Shown here piece by piece: positions 1-6,873 of a DNA stretch of 9,956 bases (within the stretch, counting starts at the first letter, position 1; each line of letters starts with the position of its first letter). The DNA is from Bacillota bacterium (GTDB taxonomy: Bacteria; Bacillota_C; Negativicutes; Sporomusales; Sporomusaceae). The notes under the pieces are model-generated. The model searched no databases and was not told where the DNA came from. It saw nothing but the letters and a program-made list of their open reading frames with translations. The DNA lies in contig JAEZQV010000180.1 in the NCBI GenBank assembly GCA_023441125.1, positions 1 to 9,956 on the forward strand. Reading direction: 5' to 3'. A program made the position numbers and the translations under genes.

Positions 1-669
1 ACCGCCAATCCGCTGCTGGGCGCTTTTTCCGACCGGATACTGGCCTGCGGAGCAAGCTCGGTTCTTACCGAGGTGCCGGAGATGTTCGGGGCCGAGACGA
101 TTTTGATGAACCGGGCCAAAGATAAAGCCGTATTTGCTAAGACGGTAAAACTGATTAACGATTTTAAAGCCTACTTTATGGCCTATGACCAGCCTGTTTA
201 CGAAAACCCGTCGCCCGGCAATAAAGCAGGCGGTATTTCTACTCTGGAAGAAAAATCGCTGGGCTGTGTCCAAAAAGGCGGCCGCAGTACTGTTGTAGAT
301 GTATTGGCTTATGGTGATTCAGTACAAAGCGCAGGGCTCAATCTTTTGAGCGGACCGGGCAATGACGCGGTGGCGTCCACGGCGCTGGCGGCGGCCGGCT
401 GTCACATTATTCTGTTCAGCACCGGTCGTGGTACTCCTCTCGGTACAGCGGTACCCACGGTAAAAGTGGCCACCAACAGCGATCTGGTTAAACGCAAGGG
501 TAACTGGATGGATTTTGACGCCGGCGGATTACTGGCGGGTAAGTCAATGGCGGCAATGACCGGTGAATTGTTCGATTATATCCTGGCGGTAGCTTCCGGC
601 AAGCCGACGAAGTCAGAGGAAATGGGTTTTAGAGAAATTGCCATTTTTAAAAATGGCGTGACGTTGTAA
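1..669 (+). CDS. UxaA-family altronate/galactarate dehydratase, C-terminal part (5' truncated by window)
   Basis: The frame is open from the first base and ends in TAA at 667-669, giving 222 residues of a protein whose start lies outside the window. Family features are AFSDRILACGASSVLTEVPE near the visible N-terminus, GNDAVASTALAAAGCHIILF, the segment STGRGTPLGTAVPTVKV, and NWMDFDAG further on. These match the C-terminal catalytic region of altronate and D-galactarate dehydratases. Such enzymes are cytosolic, metal-dependent lyases that remove water from an aldonate or aldarate to give a 2-keto-3-deoxy acid. Bacillota often split this enzyme into a small SAF-domain protein and a larger catalytic protein, so this may be the large one. 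A zinc dehydrogenase starts 41 bases downstream with no terminator between, so the two are probably co-transcribed. The family call is firm; altronate, galactarate or another substrate cannot be separated here. Confidence 0.88.
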   Translation, partial: TANPLLGAFSDRILACGASSVLTEVPEMFGAETILMNRAKDKAVFAKTVKLINDFKAYFMAYDQPVYENPSPGNKAGGISTLEEKSLGCVQKGGRSTVVDVLAYGDSVQSAGLNLLSGPGNDAVASTALAAAGCHIILFSTGRGTPLGTAVPTVKVATNSDLVKRKGNWMDFDAGGLLAGKSMAAMTGELFDYILAVASGKPTKSEEMGFREIAIFKNGVTL

Positions 670-710
670 TACAAGTTCTAGGAGATACATCAAGGAGGCC
701 TCGTTACACT

Positions 711-1730
711 ATGAACGCGATTTATTTGCAGTCCCCCGGAGAAATTAAAGTGCAGGAAGTGCCTAAAATTGCCCGCAAAGACAATGAAGTTCTGATCAAA
801 GTGCATAGCTTGGGCATATGCGGTTCGGATATAGGCGCGTATTTGGGCACCAATCCGCTGGTATCCTATCCGCGGATTATTGGCCATGAAGTCGCCGGTG
901 AAGTAGTTGCAATCCCCGCGAATGAAACCGGGCTGGCAGTGGGTGACCGTGTTGTCCTGGAACCCTATGTATATTGCGGTAAATGCTATCCTTGCCGGAA
1001 TGCGCGGACCAACTGCTGTGAAAATCTTACTGTCCTGGGAGTGCATATTGACGGAGCAATGAGCGACTATTTTTCTCATCCGCGTCATCTGGTGCACAAA
1101 GTTCCCGGTACGATACCCTGGAACTTACTGGCGATGGTTGAACCGCTGACCATTTCCATGCATGCGGTAAAGCGGTCCCGCGTAAAGCAAGGGGAGCATG
1201 TGGTGATTACCGGCTCCGGACCGATCGGTCTACTGGCAGCCCAGTATGCGCTGACGCTGGCGGCTGTACCTATTGTCGTAGATCCGGTGGAAGAACGGTT
1301 GGCGTTTGCTAAAGACTTAGGGGTAAAGCACGTCATTAATCCGGTTAACACCGATGCGGTAAACGAAATCCGGAATATTACCGGCGGCAGGATGGCGGAG
1401 GTTATCATTGAAGCTTCCGGCAACGCCGCCGCTATCCGGAGCAGTATCGATTATGTGGCCTATTCGGGCCGGATCTCGCTGGTAGGCTGGCCGAAGAACG
1501 AAATTCCCCTGCCGACAGCCCTGTTTACTAAAAAAGAGCTTGACATTGTGGGCTCAAGGAATAGTTTCCACTCGTTCCCCGAGAGTATCCAACTCATAGC
1601 AGAGAATAAAGTGGATGTTGCCGCAGTAATAACAAAAACAATAGCTTTTGCGGAGATTCCGGATTATGTAAGTGATATCGCCAAAAATCCGGGAAAATAT
1701 TTAAAAGTAGTTGCGCTTGCCCAAAATTGA
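711..1730 (+). CDS. Zinc-dependent medium-chain dehydrogenase (sugar-acid/polyol type, LgoD/RspB-like)
   Basis: A full-length 339-residue medium-chain dehydrogenase. The catalytic zinc ligands are visible as Cys37 in GICGSD, His59-Glu60 in GHEVAGEV, and probably Glu144 in MVEPLTI. The structural zinc site has the usual spacing Cys89, Cys92, Cys95 and Cys103. The Rossmann nucleotide-binding loop is G168-S-G-P-I-G173. The enzyme should oxidise a secondary hydroxyl of a polyol or sugar acid with NAD(P)+. Its overall look is close to the L-galactonate 5-dehydrogenase/RspB/sorbitol dehydrogenase group. The start is the ATG at 711, preceded by AAGGAGG at 692-698; the 12-base spacing is slightly long but no better start exists. 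Its position between a UxaA-type dehydratase and a sugar-acid-type transporter supports a role in hexuronate or aldonate catabolism. The substrate is inferred from context only. Confidence 0.88.
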   Translation: MNAIYLQSPGEIKVQEVPKIARKDNEVLIKVHSLGICGSDIGAYLGTNPLVSYPRIIGHEVAGEVVAIPANETGLAVGDRVVLEPYVYCGKCYPCRNARTNCCENLTVLGVHIDGAMSDYFSHPRHLVHKVPGTIPWNLLAMVEPLTISMHAVKRSRVKQGEHVVITGSGPIGLLAAQYALTLAAVPIVVDPVEERLAFAKDLGVKHVINPVNTDAVNEIRNITGGRMAEVIIEASGNAAAIRSSIDYVAYSGRISLVGWPKNEIPLPTALFTKKELDIVGSRNSFHSFPESIQLIAENKVDVAAVITKTIAFAEIPDYVSDIAKNPGKYLKVVALAQN

Positions 1731-1786
1731 ACTGCTGACAGGAAGGAGAAGCCGGTGCAGCCGTAGCCGGGTAAAAGTACGACAGC

Positions 1787-1816
1787 TTGTATTTGCTTAC
1801 CGTTGCATCATATAAT
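1787..1816 (+). promoter_or_regulatory. Predicted sigma-A promoter for the MFS/LarA-like gene pair
   Basis: A perfect TATAAT at 1811-1816 has TTGTAT at 1787-1792 as a weak -35 (only TTG matches) with an 18-base spacer. Transcription would begin near 1823, leaving a leader of about 118 bases before the transporter start at 1941. This suggests the transporter and LarA-like gene can be expressed apart from the dehydratase and dehydrogenase. The 210-base gap 1731-1940 holds this promoter and the hairpin at 1849-1884. I see no clear terminator after the dehydrogenase, so read-through is also possible. Confidence 0.5.
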
Positions 1817-1848
1817 AACCCATATATCTCAATAATAAGAAATTGTTC

Positions 1849-1884
1849 TTTTGCTGCTCTCCCGTCAAGGGGATGGCAGCAAAA
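1849..1884 (+). promoter_or_regulatory. Imperfect stem-loop in the 5' leader of the MFS gene
   Basis: TTTTGCTGC (1849-1857) pairs perfectly with GCAGCAAAA (1876-1884). A T-G wobble and one mismatch follow, then TCCC (1860-1863) pairs with GGGA (1870-1873) around the 6-base loop GTCAAG. No T-run follows on either strand, so a simple intrinsic terminator is unlikely. It sits between the predicted transcription start and the ribosome site and could be a regulatory leader structure, an RNA-stability hairpin, or a palindromic operator. No known riboswitch class is recognised. Confidence 0.45.
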
Positions 1885-1940
1885 GATACTACAGCATTCA
1901 TTCTACCGTTCCCAAAAATAAGGACAAGGGGTGTATACGT

Positions 1941-3257
1941 ATGGCAGCTATTATAAATACCGAACTGACCAATCGTGCGATGGATAAAGCCCGGAAAAAA
2001 ATAGTTCCCTTTATTATTCTGATGTATATTCTGGCTTTTTTGGATCGCGCCAATATTGGATTTGCCAAACAGGCTTTTCAGGTTGATACCGGTATCAGCG
2101 ACGCGGCGTTTGCGCTGGGCGCCGGCATATTCTTTTTAGGTTACGCCGTATTTGAAGTACCCAGCAATATTATTATGCATCATGTCGGGGCCAGGGCCTG
2201 GTTAGCCCGCATCATGATCACCTGGGGTCTGGTTTCGGCCGGTTTCGCCTGGGTAACGACGGAAACGCAATTTTTAACCTTACGGGTTCTGTTAGGTATT
2301 GCCGAAGCTGGCTTTATGCCGGGAATTGTTTACTACCTTACCTACTGGTTTACGGAACGGAATCGCAGCTCAGTGATGGGGCTCTTTTGGCTGGGGCCGC
2401 CGCTGGCGTTTGTTTTTGGCTCCCCCTTATCCGGATTCCTGTTGGATATGCACGGAACACTAGGCTTTAGCGGCTGGCAATGGATGTTTTTGGTGGAAGG
2501 ACTGTTGGCCGCAGTTGTCGGCGTCTGGGCTTACTGGTATCTTGTTGATAAACCTAAGGATGCCAACTGGCTTTCTGAGGATGAAAAAAATTCTCTGCAA
2601 GCTGAACTGGCAGCTGAAAACGCCGGCAAATCACAGGAGCATATTGGTGCGCTTAAGGTTTTGGGCAATTCTAAGGTATGGTATTTGGCGGCCATATGTT
2701 TTATGATTCAAGTCAGCAACTATGGTTTAAACTTTTATTTACCCACACACGTAGCCGGACTGTTAGGCAAAAAGGTAGGCTTTACGGTGGGGCTGGTTAG
2801 CGCTATTCCCTGGATTTGCGCGTTAGCCGCCACTGTGCTGCTGCCCCGGTATTCCGACAAAACAGGCAAACGCGGTACTTTGGCCGCCGCCATTATTGGG
2901 GCGGCAGGCGTTGGCTTCATTGTTTCCGCTACCGGCAACCCGCTATTGGGCATTCTGGCCTTATGTGTAGTTGCCTGCGGCAACCTGGCTTGCCAACCGG
3001 TTTTCTGGACCTTGCCCAGCCGGTTTTTGAGCGGTGTTGCAGCAGCCAGCGGGATTGCCTTTATCAACTCAATGGGTAATTTGGGCGGTTTTCTTGCTCC
3101 CAACTTGCGGGTATGGGCCGAACAGACTTTCCATAATTCCAGCGCGGGCCTGTATGCCATTGCTGTTTCCGGCTTCATAGCCGCCGCCTTGCTGTTATTT
3201 TCCATTCCTCTCGGCATCGGTTCAAATTCAAAAGCGGCTGCAGATGCTTCCAAATAA
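1941..3257 (+). CDS. MFS transporter, anion:cation symporter (ACS) family, probable sugar-acid permease
   Basis: A 438-residue inner-membrane transporter with about 12 hydrophobic segments. It opens with the ACS-family N-terminal pattern: KKIVPFIILMYILAFLDRAN, then NIGFAKQAF, and later FEVPSNIIMHHVGARAWLAR. The first loop and TM4-5 carry GIAEAGFMPGIVYYLTYWF, and the central cytoplasmic loop has the typical LVDKPKDANWLSEDEK before TM7. ACS members usually carry organic anions such as hexuronates, galactarate, aldonates or tartrate with a proton or sodium ion. I chose the ATG at 1941 because AAGGGG at 1926-1931 lies 9 bases upstream. An in-frame TTG at 1851 would add 30 residues with no membrane or family character, and it lies inside a hairpin. 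The LarA-like gene follows after about 90 bases. The substrate is inferred from neighbours. Confidence 0.9.
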   Translation: MAAIINTELTNRAMDKARKKIVPFIILMYILAFLDRANIGFAKQAFQVDTGISDAAFALGAGIFFLGYAVFEVPSNIIMHHVGARAWLARIMITWGLVSAGFAWVTTETQFLTLRVLLGIAEAGFMPGIVYYLTYWFTERNRSSVMGLFWLGPPLAFVFGSPLSGFLLDMHGTLGFSGWQWMFLVEGLLAAVVGVWAYWYLVDKPKDANWLSEDEKNSLQAELAAENAGKSQEHIGALKVLGNSKVWYLAAICFMIQVSNYGLNFYLPTHVAGLLGKKVGFTVGLVSAIPWICALAATVLLPRYSDKTGKRGTLAAAIIGAAGVGFIVSATGNPLLGILALCVVACGNLACQPVFWTLPSRFLSGVAAASGIAFINSMGNLGGFLAPNLRVWAEQTFHNSSAGLYAIAVSGFIAAALLLFSIPLGIGSNSKAAADASK

Positions 3258-3282
3258 ATATTGCAACTTATCAATAATTGTC

Positions 3283-3321
3283 AAAAAAAAGTGAGAGTGG
3301 CTGTTTCCCAGCTGCTCTCAC
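3283..3321 (-). terminator. Intrinsic terminator oriented on the minus strand, between the MFS and LarA-like genes
   Basis: GTGAGAGTGGCTG (3291-3303) pairs over 13 positions, two of them G-T wobbles, with CAGCTGCTCTCAC (3309-3321) around the loop TTTCC. Eight A residues (3283-3290) precede it on the plus strand, so on the minus strand the hairpin is followed by eight Ts, the textbook terminator form. On the plus strand it is followed by CAATTATG, which lacks a T-run, so it should not stop the MFS to LarA-like transcript. It may act there as an RNA-stability hairpin. Confidence 0.6.
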
Positions 3322-3334
3322 CAATTATGTAGTT

Positions 3335-3340
3335 AGGGGA
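3335..3340 (+). promoter_or_regulatory. Ribosome binding site that decides the start of the LarA-like gene
   Basis: AGGGGA at 3335-3340 lies 8 bases before the ATG at 3349. A first in-frame ATG at 3340 overlaps this site and has no Shine-Dalgarno sequence of its own, so translation probably starts at 3349. Confidence 0.6.
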
Positions 3341-3348
3341 TGTACGCT

Positions 3349-4626
3349 ATGCAATCACTGGATTTAAGTAAGTTTCCCAAAATCGAACTGCCGCGATTTG
3401 TGCATATTAAGCAGAAATTCAGCAGGAAAAAGGTGGAAGACATTCCAGGCGAAGTGCGCGAAAAAATGGCTCCTCATGTAAAAGACCTGGTTGGCAAGCG
3501 AATTGCCGTTGGCGTAGGCAGCCGCGGAGTGGCCAATATTGCTGTAATTACCAAGACGGTGGTTGACGCTCTGAAAGAAGCGGGCGCCATCCCTTTTCTT
3601 ATTCCGGTGATGGGCAGTCATGGCGGCGCCTGTGCTGAAGGGCAGGCTGAGTTATTAGCCTCGTTCGGTATTTGTGAAGAAACTATGGGCGTGCCGGTAG
3701 ATGCGTCGATGGATGTGGCGTGTATTGGTGAAGTAGAGCCGGGCTTTCCTATCTATGTTGCCCAGAGTGCGCTTAAGGCCGACGGTATCGTTATCATTCC
3801 GCGGATTAAACCGCATACCTGCTTCCGCGGGCCCATTGAAAGCGGGATTTGCAAAATGCTGGTAATCGGGCTTGGCAAGCAAATAGGAGCCGATTCGGTT
3901 CATAGCCATGGTTTTGCCAGCTTTACCGAGCTGATACCCAGGATTGGCTGCATGATTGCGGCCAGGGTAAGTATATTATTTGCCGTTGCTCTCGTGGAAA
4001 ATGCCTTTGAGGATACTTATAAAATAGAAGTCGTGCCGAAAGCCGACATTTTGTCATTAGAGCGGGAAAAGGCTTTGCTGGCGGAAGCGCGCCGGCTGAT
4101 GGGGCGCATTATGTTTGACCAGTTTGACGTCCTCATTATTGATGAAATCGGCAAGAATATCAGCGGCGACGGACAAGACCCGAATGTGACCGGGCTGTAT
4201 ATTACAAAATGCGTAAGCGGCGGTCCTGGTTTCAAAAAAGGCGTCATTTTGGATGTCACGGAAGAGTCGCACGGCAATGCCAACGGTGTGGGCATGGTTG
4301 ATGTCACTACCCGTAAACTGTTCGATAAGATAGACTATATCAGCATGTACACCAATGTTTTTACGAGTACCGAAGTAGAAGCAGCCAAAATTCCGCTGGT
4401 AGCCGCCACGGCGGAAGATGCTATCCGTACAGCGGTCAAAATGTGTAACGGAGTTAAGCCTGGACAACATAAAATTGTCTGGATAAAAAATACCCTGGAA
4501 CTGACAGATGTGCTCATTAGTGAGCCGCTGCTGCCGGCAGCATTGGCCCATGCTGATATTGAAGTGATCTCAGCGCCCGGTACGCTGACTTTTGTGAATG
4601 GGGAACCGCAAAAAGATCTGATTTAA
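3349..4626 (+). CDS. LarA-like nickel-pincer-cofactor-dependent racemase/epimerase (sugar-acid type suggested)
   Basis: A 425-residue protein, almost the length of Lactiplantibacillus plantarum lactate racemase LarA. Key residues recalled for LarA (R75, H108, H174, K184, H200) have counterparts at near-identical spacing. They are Arg59 in GVGSRGVAN, His91 in MGSHGGA, His156 in RIKPHTCF, Lys169 in SGICKMLVIGLGK, and His185 in SVHSHGF. In LarA the lysine anchors the nickel-pincer nucleotide and the last histidine binds nickel. The protein should therefore invert a hydroxyl-bearing carbon next to a carboxylate by hydride transfer. Setting it beside a sugar-acid transporter, dehydrogenase and dehydratase suggests an aldonate or related 2-hydroxy acid as substrate rather than lactate. 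The cofactor genes larB, larC and larE are not in this window. Family confidence is high; substrate is inference. A start at 3340 would add three residues. Confidence 0.85.
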   Translation: MQSLDLSKFPKIELPRFVHIKQKFSRKKVEDIPGEVREKMAPHVKDLVGKRIAVGVGSRGVANIAVITKTVVDALKEAGAIPFLIPVMGSHGGACAEGQAELLASFGICEETMGVPVDASMDVACIGEVEPGFPIYVAQSALKADGIVIIPRIKPHTCFRGPIESGICKMLVIGLGKQIGADSVHSHGFASFTELIPRIGCMIAARVSILFAVALVENAFEDTYKIEVVPKADILSLEREKALLAEARRLMGRIMFDQFDVLIIDEIGKNISGDGQDPNVTGLYITKCVSGGPGFKKGVILDVTEESHGNANGVGMVDVTTRKLFDKIDYISMYTNVFTSTEVEAAKIPLVAATAEDAIRTAVKMCNGVKPGQHKIVWIKNTLELTDVLISEPLLPAALAHADIEVISAPGTLTFVNGEPQKDLI

Positions 4627-4645
4627 AGTGTTTAAGGAAATGTTT

Positions 4646-4694
4646 AAGGTTCAGTTTGTTTCCGCTTGCGGAGCAGACTGAGCCTTATTTTATT
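4646..4694 (+). terminator. Intrinsic terminator closing the sugar-acid cluster
   Basis: A long hairpin starts 20 bases after the LarA-like stop. The arm beginning AAGGTTCAGTTTG (from 4646) pairs with the arm ending CAGACTGAGCCTT (to 4686) over about 19 positions, with G-T wobbles and a single bulged T. The apical part is CCG-CTTG-CGG. The T-rich tail TTATTTTATT follows at 4685-4694. No other gene shares this transcript downstream. Confidence 0.88.
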
Positions 4695-4821
4695 CGACGC
4701 CTCAGCTTCACAGGGTTAAAATCCCACCTGCAGCTAAGTCTGCTTATACCAACACAGCAGGGGGCGGCCAAGACAGGCACAAACATCATGTCCGAAAATG
4801 GCCAGTACTTTTTAAATCCTG

Positions 4822-4830
4822 TGCTATAAT
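4822..4830 (+). promoter_or_regulatory. Extended -10 promoter of the alkylation-repair operon
   Basis: TGCTATAAT at 4822-4830 is a perfect TATAAT with an extended -10 TG. No good -35 box is seen at 17 bases, consistent with either an extended -10 promoter or an activator-dependent one. The start should fall near 4837, a short leader before GGGGAGG (4851-4857) and the ATG at 4866. I could not identify an Ada-box-like operator by eye. The upstream stretch 4695-4800 holds no gene I can support. Confidence 0.55.
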
Positions 4831-4865
4831 TAGACACAGTAGATTGATACGGGGAGGTACCAACC

Positions 4866-6362
4866 ATGCTTTTAGATGACAAGGCCTGCTATGCGGCCTT
4901 GCGGACCCACGACACCCGTTTTGACGGCCGCTTCTTTGTCGGGGTTTCCTCTACCGGCATCTATTGCCGGCCGGTTTGCCGGGTAAAATCCCCCAAAGAA
5001 ACCAATTGCACTTATTTTGTCAGCGCCGCCGCCGCCGAAGCCGCCGGCTACCGGCCCTGCCTCAAATGCCGGCCGGAACTGGCCCCCGGACTGGCCCCCA
5101 TCGATGCTGTGGCCCGGCTGGCCCGGAGCGCGGTACAGCTTATGGAAGATGACTTCCTGGTCAACGGCAAAATCAGTGATCTTGCCGCCAGGCTCAATAT
5201 TACCGACCGGCATCTGCGCCGGATCTTTACAAAGGAATACGGGGTTTCGCCCGTGCAGTACCGTGAGACCCAGCGGCTGCTGCTGGCGAAAAGCTTGCTC
5301 ACCGATACCCGGCTGGCGGTAACCGATGTCGCCATGTTCGCCGGTTTCGGCAGTATTCGCCGCTTTAACGCGCTGTTCAAAGCGCGTTACCGGCTAACGC
5401 CCGGCAGTCTCAGAAAATCGGCGCCGGCTATGGCCGATCCGCAGGCGGGAATAACGCTGTCGCTCGGTTACCGTCCCCCGTATGCCTGGGATAAACTGAT
5501 TGCTTTTCTGGCCAGCCGGGCCATTCCCGGTGTCGAAAGCGTGTCTGCCGGCGTGTACTGCCGCACGGTTGCCGTAACGAAAGGCGCCAATCGTTTTCAG
5601 GGCTGGATCACAGTGGCCAACAGGCCGGCGAAAAACGCGCTGGCGGTAACCCTGGCGCCGGCTTTGCTGCCTGTTCTGCCCCAGGTGCTGGCCAGAGTCC
5701 GACAGCTGTTTGATACCAGCTGCAACCCGCTGGAAATTGCGGACAAGCTGGCGTCCATGAATGAACTTTTCCCGGTTATGGTCGTACCCGGCCTGCGTCT
5801 GCCGGGCTGCTTCGATCCATTTGAAATGTCGGTCCGGGCTGTTTTAGGGCAGCAGATTACCGTTAAAGCGGCCCGGACCCTGGCCATGCGCTTTGCCACC
5901 GCATTCGGCCAGCCCATAGCTACCCCGTTTGCCGAACTTACACACCTGTTCCCCGCGCCTGAGCACCTGCTGGCGCTGGCAATGCCGGTGGAAAACCACC
6001 TGGGACCGCTGGGCATCATCGGCGCCCGGGCCCGTTCCATTCTGGCTTTGGCTACCGCCCTGGCAACCGGCGAGATTACCCTCACCTATCATGCCGACCC
6101 GGCGGCAGCGATGAAAAAACTCCTGGCCCTGCCCGGCTTCGGTCCCTGGACGGTAGAGTATATCGCCATGCGCGCCTTGAGCTGGCCGGATGCATTTCCG
6201 CATACCGACTACGGGGTGAAAAAGGCGCTGGCCATGGTAGCGCCGGCTGAAATTCCGGCTTTGTCCCAACAGTGGAGTCCCTGGCGTTCTTATGCCACCA
6301 TCACCCTGTGGAACTCGCTGACTAATGAATCCAATCCCGAAAGGAGTTGTCCCGCAAAATGA
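4866..6362 (+). CDS. Ada N-terminal/AraC/AlkA fusion: alkylation-responsive regulator and 3-methyladenine DNA glycosylase II
   Basis: 498 residues with three modules. Residues 1-75 are the Ada-type zinc domain with Cys34, Cys38, Cys65 and Cys68, matching C38, C42, C69 and C72 of E. coli Ada; Cys34 would be the methyl-phosphotriester acceptor. Residues about 80-184 form an AraC-type double helix-turn-helix (about 104-124 and 151-175). From about 195 the protein is AlkA-like, with the helix-hairpin-helix LPGFGPWT at 422-429 and the putative catalytic Asp448 in FPHTDYGV. It should excise alkylated purines such as 3-methyladenine and sense methylated phosphates to activate transcription. The start ATG has GGGGAGG 8 bases upstream. 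The stop TGA overlaps the start of the downstream ogt-like gene (ATGA), indicating translational coupling. All catalytic residues seem present. Whether it really activates its own operon is inferred from E. coli Ada. Confidence 0.93.
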   Translation: MLLDDKACYAALRTHDTRFDGRFFVGVSSTGIYCRPVCRVKSPKETNCTYFVSAAAAEAAGYRPCLKCRPELAPGLAPIDAVARLARSAVQLMEDDFLVNGKISDLAARLNITDRHLRRIFTKEYGVSPVQYRETQRLLLAKSLLTDTRLAVTDVAMFAGFGSIRRFNALFKARYRLTPGSLRKSAPAMADPQAGITLSLGYRPPYAWDKLIAFLASRAIPGVESVSAGVYCRTVAVTKGANRFQGWITVANRPAKNALAVTLAPALLPVLPQVLARVRQLFDTSCNPLEIADKLASMNELFPVMVVPGLRLPGCFDPFEMSVRAVLGQQITVKAARTLAMRFATAFGQPIATPFAELTHLFPAPEHLLALAMPVENHLGPLGIIGARARSILALATALATGEITLTYHADPAAAMKKLLALPGFGPWTVEYIAMRALSWPDAFPHTDYGVKKALAMVAPAEIPALSQQWSPWRSYATITLWNSLTNESNPERSCPAK

Positions 6363-6856
6363 TATATACCGCCACTATCGTGACCCCCCTGGGGCCGATG
6401 ACTGCCGCCGCCGACCAGACTGGACTCACCGGCTTATGGTTTATCGGCCAGAAATATTATCCCGCCTGTACAGCCGACTGGCATACCGCGCCGGAACAAC
6501 CGCTGTTTAGGGAGCTCCAGGCCCAGCTAAACGGCTATTTTGTCGGCAAGGACACAAACTTCACCATACCGCTTGCGCCCCGGGGCTCCGCCTTTCAGCA
6601 GGCGGTTTGGGCTATCCTGCTCAGCATTCCTTACGGGCAGACCAGTACGTATGGTGAAATTGCCCACCAGATTGCCCGGGCCAGAAGCCTTCCTTCCATG
6701 TCTGCCCAGGCGGTCGGCGGCGCCGTCGGGCACAATCCCATTTCCATCCTGGTTCCCTGCCACCGGGTGGTGGGGAGCAACCAGAGCCTGACCGGCTATG
6801 CCGGCGGCCTTGATAAAAAGGCCGCGCTGCTGCGGCTTGAGGGCCTCCGGGAGTAG
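6359..6856 (+). CDS. ogt: Methylated-DNA--[protein]-cysteine S-methyltransferase (Ogt-type)
   Basis: A 165-residue O6-alkylguanine-DNA alkyltransferase. It repairs O6-methylguanine and O4-methylthymine by one-step transfer of the alkyl group to its own cysteine. The active-site motif PCHRVVG places the acceptor at Cys134. Other family marks are FQQAVWAILLSIPYGQTSTY (the DNA-binding wing region), AVGGAVGHNPI and the C-terminal YAGGLDKKAALLRLEG. The ATG at 6359 overlaps the TGA of the Ada-AlkA fusion and is served by AGGAG at 6342-6346, 12 bases upstream. An in-frame TTG at 6347 directly abuts that site and is rejected. Together the two genes hold all the activities of E. coli Ada plus AlkA. 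The gene ends 17 bases from a convergent minus-strand gene, with no visible terminator between. Confidence 0.95.
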   Translation: MIYTATIVTPLGPMTAAADQTGLTGLWFIGQKYYPACTADWHTAPEQPLFRELQAQLNGYFVGKDTNFTIPLAPRGSAFQQAVWAILLSIPYGQTSTYGEIAHQIARARSLPSMSAQAVGGAVGHNPISILVPCHRVVGSNQSLTGYAGGLDKKAALLRLEGLRE

Positions 6857-6873
6857 ACAAGCATTGCGCCGGG

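Noticed and set aside
1851..1940. N-terminal extension of the MFS transporter from a TTG start
   Set aside because: No ribosome site precedes it, it lies in a hairpin, and the family N-terminus begins after 1941, where AAGGGG is well placed.
4057..4551. Long minus-strand frame opposite the LarA-like gene (164 codons)
   Set aside because: It is the antisense shadow of a well-supported gene; its product has no recognisable family.
4685..4882. Minus-strand 65-codon frame ending in an RRRIK tail
   Set aside because: It crosses the promoter and start of the Ada-AlkA gene and has no recognisable domain; at most a decayed repeat.
5597..6269. Overlapping minus-strand frames opposite the Ada-AlkA gene
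   Set aside because: GC-rich antisense shadows without a ribosome site or family features, while the plus-strand protein has complete motifs.
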